Notes under the pieces: generated by a model
What the model was told of the DNA's origin: nothing
What the model saw: only the letters and a program-made list of their open reading frames with translations
The model's database searches: none
Position numbers and translations under genes: made by a program
Assembly (NCBI GenBank): GCA_030150045.1
Contig: JASLGM010000025.1
Span: forward strand, 1-27,870
DNA length: 27,870 nucleotides
Reading direction: 5' to 3'
Source: Taishania sp.
Lineage (GTDB): Bacteria > Bacteroidota > Bacteroidia > Flavobacteriales_D > Crocinitomicaceae
Shown here: one piece after another, positions 23,394-27,870 of the stretch
Layout: every line of letters begins with the position of its first letter
How positions within the stretch are numbered: the first letter of the stretch is position 1

Positions 23394-24063
23394 TATTAAA
23401 ATTCCATTCGGCTAAGAATTGATCTAAAAATTGTTGCATATACAACGTTCGTTCTTTAGCAATTTCTTTACCAGTTTTCGTATTCATACGATCTTTCAGT
23501 AACAACAGTTTTTCATAAAAGTGATTGATTGTTGTTCCTTTTGATGATTTGTATTCTTCGAATGTTGCGTGTAATACCGGTTTTAAATCCGGTTCATACA
23601 TTGGATTACCTTTAGAACCACCATAAGCGAATGTTCGACCAATTCCAATGGCACCAATTGCATCTATACGATCGGCATCTTGAACGATTTGAGTTTCTAA
23701 ATTTATTATGGATGTAGACACATTAGCGCCTTTGTAAGATATATTATTTACACTGTCTTTAACATATTGCGCAAGCTCGATGGAACCACCATTTTCTATT
23801 ATTATTTGAAAAGAAATATCTCCGCCTTTATACGCATCGCCACCATTGAATTTATAGTCCGAGATATCATGTAAAATAGCAATCAAATCAATAACAGCAC
23901 TATTTCCACCTTCATATAAATGGATGAACTGTGCCATTTTTCGAACACGTTGAATATGATGCCAATCATGACCAGATGCCTCACCTTCAAATTGTTTAGC
24001 AATGTTGTCTTCTATTGAAGTAATGATTTTATTTGCTGTGTTTAAATCGTTGATTGAAAGCAT
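23383..24063 (-). CDS. HD-domain phosphohydrolase (YedJ-like)
   Basis: 226 residues. The HD metal site is complete: H32/H35 region in GHDWHHIQRV, H65-D66 in AILHDISDY, and D129/D131 in VQDADRIDAIG. The tail IGIGRTFAYGGSKG is typical of YedJ-like soluble HD proteins. It probably hydrolyses a phosphate ester or nucleotide in the cytoplasm; the substrate is not known. It overlaps the acyltransferase gene by 35 bp at its start and the ROK gene by 11 bp at its end. No closer ATG is available, so the long overlap appears real. Confidence 0.88.
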   Translation of the reverse strand: MLSINDLNTANKIITSIEDNIAKQFEGEASGHDWHHIQRVRKMAQFIHLYEGGNSAVIDLIAILHDISDYKFNGGDAYKGGDISFQIIIENGGSIELAQYVKDSVNNISYKGANVSTSIINLETQIVQDADRIDAIGAIGIGRTFAYGGSKGNPMYEPDLKPVLHATFEEYKSSKGTTINHFYEKLLLLKDRMNTKTGKEIAKERTLYMQQFLDQFLAEWNFNNGK

Positions 24064-24961
24064 TTTTCTGTTCTTTTTTTAATTCAATTAAATCTTTAGG
24101 AACTACACGTTTCCAGCGTTTATGTGACCACAACCAGAATGCAGGATTCTTTAATATTGTTTTTTCTAATTCCTTAGTATGTGCTTCTGTTATTTGACCC
24201 CATTCAAGTTTATCAGCTTGATCAGTTATGAGTTTTAAGTGAACAAGATAATGACCTCTTTTTACTTTTTCAGTTTCAAAATATACCACCGCTGCATGCA
24301 TCGCATGCGCCACTTGTTCTACCCCGAAAAGCACAGCTGTCTCTTGATTTAAGAAATTCATCCAATAACTTTTTCTACTATCAGGAGGAGATTGATCTGA
24401 AAGCATTAATACGGAAACGGGTTGTTTATATGTTTCTAAAACGGCTCTAAAATTTTTACTATGTACGACATGCATTCCAAATCGAGAACGTCTTTGATTC
24501 ACTTTCTTATCCCAGAACTTAGCTGTAAGAGGCTGTCCAATTCCAATGGCTTTATGAGGAAAGTGCATATCTAAAGAGCTAATCATCCATTCCCAATTAT
24601 TGTAATGACCAGCTACCAGTAGAACACTTCTATTTTTTAGGTAAAGCTCATCCATTAATTCCGGATTGGCAATTCTAAAATGATTCATTAATCTTTTTTT
24701 TGAAATAGTTAAGTTTTTTAAACCTTCGACAAAAATATCTGTAAAATGTGAATAAAACTGACGTTTTAACTGCTGTATTTCTTTTTCAGTTTTCTCAGGG
24801 AAAGATGCACGCATATTTCTTAAAATAACCTTTTGACGATAGGGGAAAATAAAGGTGAGCACGAAAAAAAAACGAGCGAATATATAGCTGATGCCAGTTG
24901 GTAGATAAGCCAAAGGCAGTACAACGGAGTAATAAATTAGTGCACCAATTATTTTTGCCAC
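24029..24961 (-). CDS. Lysophospholipid/lipid A acyltransferase (LpxL/HtrB family)
   Basis: 310 residues. An N-terminal membrane segment (about 4-38) anchors it to the inner membrane. The acyltransferase motif HX4E is H119-Y-N-N-W-E124 in LLVAGHYNNWEW, followed by the FGMHVV and LSDQSPP blocks of the family. It should add a secondary acyl chain to a lipid A-like or other glycolipid; Bacteroidota also use this family for other membrane lipids, so the product is not certain. It overlaps rarA by 13 bp at its start and is in one transcription unit with lptD further upstream, which fits an envelope-lipid role. Confidence 0.9.
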   Translation of the reverse strand: MAKIIGALIYYSVVLPLAYLPTGISYIFARFFFVLTFIFPYRQKVILRNMRASFPEKTEKEIQQLKRQFYSHFTDIFVEGLKNLTISKKRLMNHFRIANPELMDELYLKNRSVLLVAGHYNNWEWMISSLDMHFPHKAIGIGQPLTAKFWDKKVNQRRSRFGMHVVHSKNFRAVLETYKQPVSVLMLSDQSPPDSRKSYWMNFLNQETAVLFGVEQVAHAMHAAVVYFETEKVKRGHYLVHLKLITDQADKLEWGQITEAHTKELEKTILKNPAFWLWSHKRWKRVVPKDLIELKKEQKNAFNQRFKHSK

Positions 24962-26220
24962 AAACGTTGAATTAATTGTTGAATTTCTTTTTCTTTTGAA
25001 GAACTTCCTGCTTGAAAAAAATGATTGTTTTGTAATCCTTCAGGGAAAAAATTTTGTTTCACGAAGTTCCCAGGGTAGTCGTGTGAATATTTATAACCTT
25101 CACCATAACCTAGTTCCTTCATAAGTTTGGTAGGAGCATTTCTCAATGGAATTGGAACTCCTAAATCTCCTGTTCTTCTAACTTCTTCTTGCGCACGGTT
25201 GATAGCCATATAAGCAGCATTTCCTTTTGGTGAAGAAGCTAAATAGATGGTACATTGAGCAAGAATGATTCGAGATTCTGGCCAACCTATGTTTTGAATT
25301 GCCTCAAAAGTTGTGTTAGCCATCAATAAAGCGTTGGGATTTGCTAATCCAATATCTTCACTAGCAGAAATAAGTAAGCGTCGAGCAATAAATTTAGGGT
25401 CTTCACCACCTTCTATCATTCGAGCCAGCCAATAAACAGCGGCATCAGGATCACTACCACGTATAGATTTTATAAAAGCAGAAACAATATCGTAATGTTG
25501 TTCCCCTGTTTTATCATAACGTGCCATGCTTTTTTGGGCAACAGATTCAATCAAAGCATTGTTGACAACGATCGTTTCTAAATTGCCTGCTGTACCAATA
25601 ATTATCTCGAATAGGTTTAATAATTTCCTAGCGTCGCCACCGGATAATAACAATAAGGCATGAACTTCTTGAAGTTCAATGTTTTTTGTTTTTAAGAACG
25701 AGTCTTCACAAATCGCTCGGTTCAATAAATGCATCAAGTCGTCTTTAGAATGTTCTTCTAAAACATACACTTGACAACGAGAGAGGAGTGCGGAAATCAC
25801 TTCAAATGAAGGGTTTTCTGTAGTTGCTCCAATCAAAGTAACTGTTCCTTTTTCAACAGCTGCTAGTAAGGAATCCTGTTGAGATTTGGAAAAACGGTGT
25901 ATTTCGTCGATAAAAAGAATGGCTCCACTTTTATTGAACATACCTTGATTTTCCACTTTTTGGATAATTTCACGAACATCTTTCACACCACTTGAAATCG
26001 CCGATAAAGTATATATTTGACGATCTAAATGCTTAGCGATAAGCTGAGCTAATGTCGTTTTTCCAACACCAGGAGGTCCCCATAAAATCATCGAAGGGAC
26101 AATGCCGCTGTCTAAAGCTCTACGGAGGGAAGCATTCTCGCCTAAAATATGTTGCTGTCCTACGTATTCTTTCAATAGAGTAGGACGCATACGCTCTGCT
26201 AATGGTGCTGTTGGTAACAT
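24949..26220 (-). CDS. rarA: Replication-associated recombination protein A (RarA/MgsA), AAA+ ATPase
   Basis: 423 residues. Walker A is GPPGVGKT (48-55), Walker B is ILFIDEIHRF (D106-E107), sensor 1 lies in IGATTENPSF, and the SRCQVY arginine-finger region follows. The C-terminal half is the MgsA tetramerisation domain (IRGSDPDAAVYWLARMIEGGED, ASEDIGLANP, PKGNAAYMAINRA). RarA acts at stalled replication forks together with SSB and clamp-loader functions. The gene starts 2 bp after yqgE and overlaps the acyltransferase start. All motifs are intact. Confidence 0.97.
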   Translation of the reverse strand: MLPTAPLAERMRPTLLKEYVGQQHILGENASLRRALDSGIVPSMILWGPPGVGKTTLAQLIAKHLDRQIYTLSAISSGVKDVREIIQKVENQGMFNKSGAILFIDEIHRFSKSQQDSLLAAVEKGTVTLIGATTENPSFEVISALLSRCQVYVLEEHSKDDLMHLLNRAICEDSFLKTKNIELQEVHALLLLSGGDARKLLNLFEIIIGTAGNLETIVVNNALIESVAQKSMARYDKTGEQHYDIVSAFIKSIRGSDPDAAVYWLARMIEGGEDPKFIARRLLISASEDIGLANPNALLMANTTFEAIQNIGWPESRIILAQCTIYLASSPKGNAAYMAINRAQEEVRRTGDLGVPIPLRNAPTKLMKELGYGEGYKYSHDYPGNFVKQNFFPEGLQNNHFFQAGSSSKEKEIQQLIQRLWQK

Positions 26221-26222
26221 GT

Positions 26223-26813
26223 CTAATTGTTAGATGGGTCTACAGGCGAATTGGAATAAATAGTATAATTCAAACCTTGTTCTCGCATGATCTCTTTCCA
26301 AATATCGTCATTAAATTTATTGAAAAGCTTTGATAAGGGATAGTTTTTCACAACTTTCCAAGTATTAAGCTCTAATTCTTCTGTTAATTGATTGTGACTC
26401 CATCCTGAATAACCGACAAAAAAACGAACAGACTTTGCTTTCTCTTCATCTTCATTTAAAAGTTGGCAGAGTTGTTCAAAGTTTCCTCCAAGGTACAAAT
26501 TCCCGAAAATAGGTAAGGCATCATCGATTAAATTTCCTAATGTATGTAGATAAAACAAACTGGTATTATCTACTGGACCCCCAAGTGAAACTACACCGCT
26601 GTATTTAGGGAAAAGTTCATTGAAATAATCTTTGCTGCTGTCTATGTAGTTATTTAGAACAAAACCGAATGCTCCTTCTTCATCAACATTACAAAGGAAG
26701 ATTACAGATCGTTGAAAATAGTCATCTACAAGAAAAGGATCAGAAAGTAATAAACATCCTTGTACAGGAGTATCATCATTTGTAAATGATATATTTAAAG
26801 ATTCATCCCTCAT
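26223..26813 (-). CDS. yqgE: YqgE/AlgH family protein
   Basis: 196 residues, the usual length for the family. Diagnostic stretches are GCLLLSDPFLVDDYFQRSVIFLC split across the N-terminal strand pair, GAFGFVLNN, LGGPVDNTSLFYLHT, LYLGGNF and FFVGYSGWSHNQLTEEL. It is soluble with no signal peptide. The molecular function is not established; AlgH was first linked to alginate regulation in Pseudomonas. It starts 12 bp after lptD and ends 2 bp before rarA, so it is part of the same transcription unit. Confidence 0.95.
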   Translation of the reverse strand: MRDESLNISFTNDDTPVQGCLLLSDPFLVDDYFQRSVIFLCNVDEEGAFGFVLNNYIDSSKDYFNELFPKYSGVVSLGGPVDNTSLFYLHTLGNLIDDALPIFGNLYLGGNFEQLCQLLNEDEEKAKSVRFFVGYSGWSHNQLTEELELNTWKVVKNYPLSKLFNKFNDDIWKEIMREQGLNYTIYSNSPVDPSNN

Positions 26814-26825
26814 TTTTTTTGTAAT

Positions 26826-27870
26826 TTAGAATACAGGTGGTTTACGAATGTCTAATTTCGCATCTTTAAATAAGGAAGAAGTATTACGAATGGTTAGCAT
26901 AAAGCTTTTATAATACCCAATTGGTTGCCATCGAACAGATAGAGCCCAACAATGCATATCTCGATTCAAGGTGAATAAACCATTGACTACTTGTAATTTT
27001 TCTAAATCCAAACGAAGAGAAGCTGTTAATTTCCAGCGCTTCGTAAAAGAAATATCACCATCTAAGTTAACAGCATTGATTAAATTGAAGTCTTTAGGAT
27101 TCGTGATGTTTTTATTCATATTTCTATTTATTTCAAAAACATGTGAAATATTAACCTTCCATGGAATTTCAAAATCAATAATACGTTCTGGATGCATGAG
27201 GTATAACTGATAATCGGCTCCCCAAGTATTTAATTGTTCTTTAGTTTCTTCTAAGCGTTCTCTACTCTTTTTTGAAGTAAGTGTAAAAGTCGTTGAAAAT
27301 GAATTTGAGATTGATGTCAAAAATTTCCCATTGTATTTTGTTGCAAACTCTTTCACGCTTCTGTTGTTTATATCATCCCAACCATAAGGTGAAAGCGATG
27401 CTCTAGCAACAAAGTTAAACCACGTAATAGGACTGATTCTTAATCCTAATTCGAGGTTAGAAAAGTTCATAGAGTCTCGAAATAAATCGTAATTACCATT
27501 AAGACTTAATGCCTCAATGATTCTTGTTTTTTTGAAGCCTGTCAGCGTGTCTTTATCCGATTTTTTCTTTAATTCAAAGGTGTTATTTAAGGAATAAGAA
27601 ATAAGCATTTGATCCTTTGAAGAGGTACTTGAATAGATTGATCTTTCATGTGGATTGTAGCTTATTGTCGTACCATTTGGACCTACGTTGTCTGTAATCA
27701 TTCGATTTAATGAAGGGATATAGCTAGCACTAATTGTTGGAGTCATAAGATGACGAAGAAGTGGTTTGTTTTTTCCAATAAAACGATAATAATTATACAT
27801 TACAGTTGTAAGTGAAATGTTTGCATTTAAGTAATGCGAAACCCCTGCTCGTTGAAGTGTATCGTATGAG
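26826..27870 (-). CDS. lptD: LPS-assembly protein LptD, C-terminal beta-barrel part (5' truncated by window edge)
   Basis: The frame stays open from the stop at 26826 to the right edge, 347 residues. The ATG at 27800 is internal: codons upstream (...SHYLNANISLTTV) continue without a stop. The sequence alternates as barrel strands (HLMTPTISASYIPS, ISYNPHERSIYSSTSSKDQ, LELGLRISPITWFNFVARASLS, WKLTASLRLDLEKL, ALSVRWQPIGYYKSFMLTIR), and ends in a terminal aromatic, PPVF. It matches the Bacteroidota LptD-type outer-membrane protein that inserts LPS, together with LptE. The N-terminal OstA-like domain lies outside the window. It heads the run of genes through to the ROK kinase. Confidence 0.82.
   Translation of the reverse strand, partial: SYDTLQRAGVSHYLNANISLTTVMYNYYRFIGKNKPLLRHLMTPTISASYIPSLNRMITDNVGPNGTTISYNPHERSIYSSTSSKDQMLISYSLNNTFELKKKSDKDTLTGFKKTRIIEALSLNGNYDLFRDSMNFSNLELGLRISPITWFNFVARASLSPYGWDDINNRSVKEFATKYNGKFLTSISNSFSTTFTLTSKKSRERLEETKEQLNTWGADYQLYLMHPERIIDFEIPWKVNISHVFEINRNMNKNITNPKDFNLINAVNLDGDISFTKRWKLTASLRLDLEKLQVVNGLFTLNRDMHCWALSVRWQPIGYYKSFMLTIRNTSSLFKDAKLDIRKPPVF

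Overview
The window looks like the chromosome of a Bacteroidota bacterium, most likely Flavobacteriales (a Crocinitomicaceae/Fluviicola-like genome is a guess). The signs are low G+C, TAnnTTTG-type -7 promoter elements, a type IX secretion system (T9SS) sorting domain with SprB-like repeats, a PorG-like barrel, an S46 dipeptidyl-peptidase and a fused alpha-beta 2-oxoacid dehydrogenase E1. No phage genes, transposases or CRISPR arrays were seen.

Layout. 1-262 is the 3' end of a short-chain dehydrogenase, sharing a bidirectional terminator with the convergent fused E1 gene (329-2773, -). 2.8-5.1 kb holds a divergent promoter region, a candidate 35-residue membrane protein, a tRNA-Thr/tRNA-Gly pair with a strong promoter, and a secreted endonuclease/phosphatase-family protein. 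5.1-5.5 kb is a gene-free convergent gap filled by two repeat elements. 5.5-10.4 kb (-) carries oligopeptidase B, a putative envelope protein, an SpmA-SpmB fusion and a small helical-repeat protein. 10.5-17.4 kb (+) carries a methyltransferase and a di-heme peroxidase, then an ECF sigma factor, a one-TM protein and a PorG-like barrel, then pyrD, HMG-CoA lyase and a lipoprotein. 17.4-17.9 kb is a second convergent gap with two more repeat copies. 17.9-27.9 kb (-) carries a lipoprotein, a ChaA-type antiporter, the S46 peptidase, and a tightly packed run lptD-yqgE-rarA-acyltransferase-HD hydrolase-ROK kinase.

How the genes fit together. Most genes are housekeeping or envelope functions. Peptide use is suggested by two exported peptidases. 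A T9SS/outer-membrane theme runs through the secreted nuclease (cargo), the sigma factor/GldM-like/PorG-like group, LptD and the lipid A-type acyltransferase.

The most unusual content is a family of 144-145 nt non-coding elements, three copies (5154-5297 +, 17516-17659 -, 17753-17897 +), confined to the two convergent gaps. Conserved blocks sit at nearly fixed offsets, the termini pair with a compensatory change, and a long-range helix is kept in all three copies although its sequence differs. This points to a structured RNA or a structured mobile repeat. A different hairpin element (about 5351-5446) lies beside copy 1.
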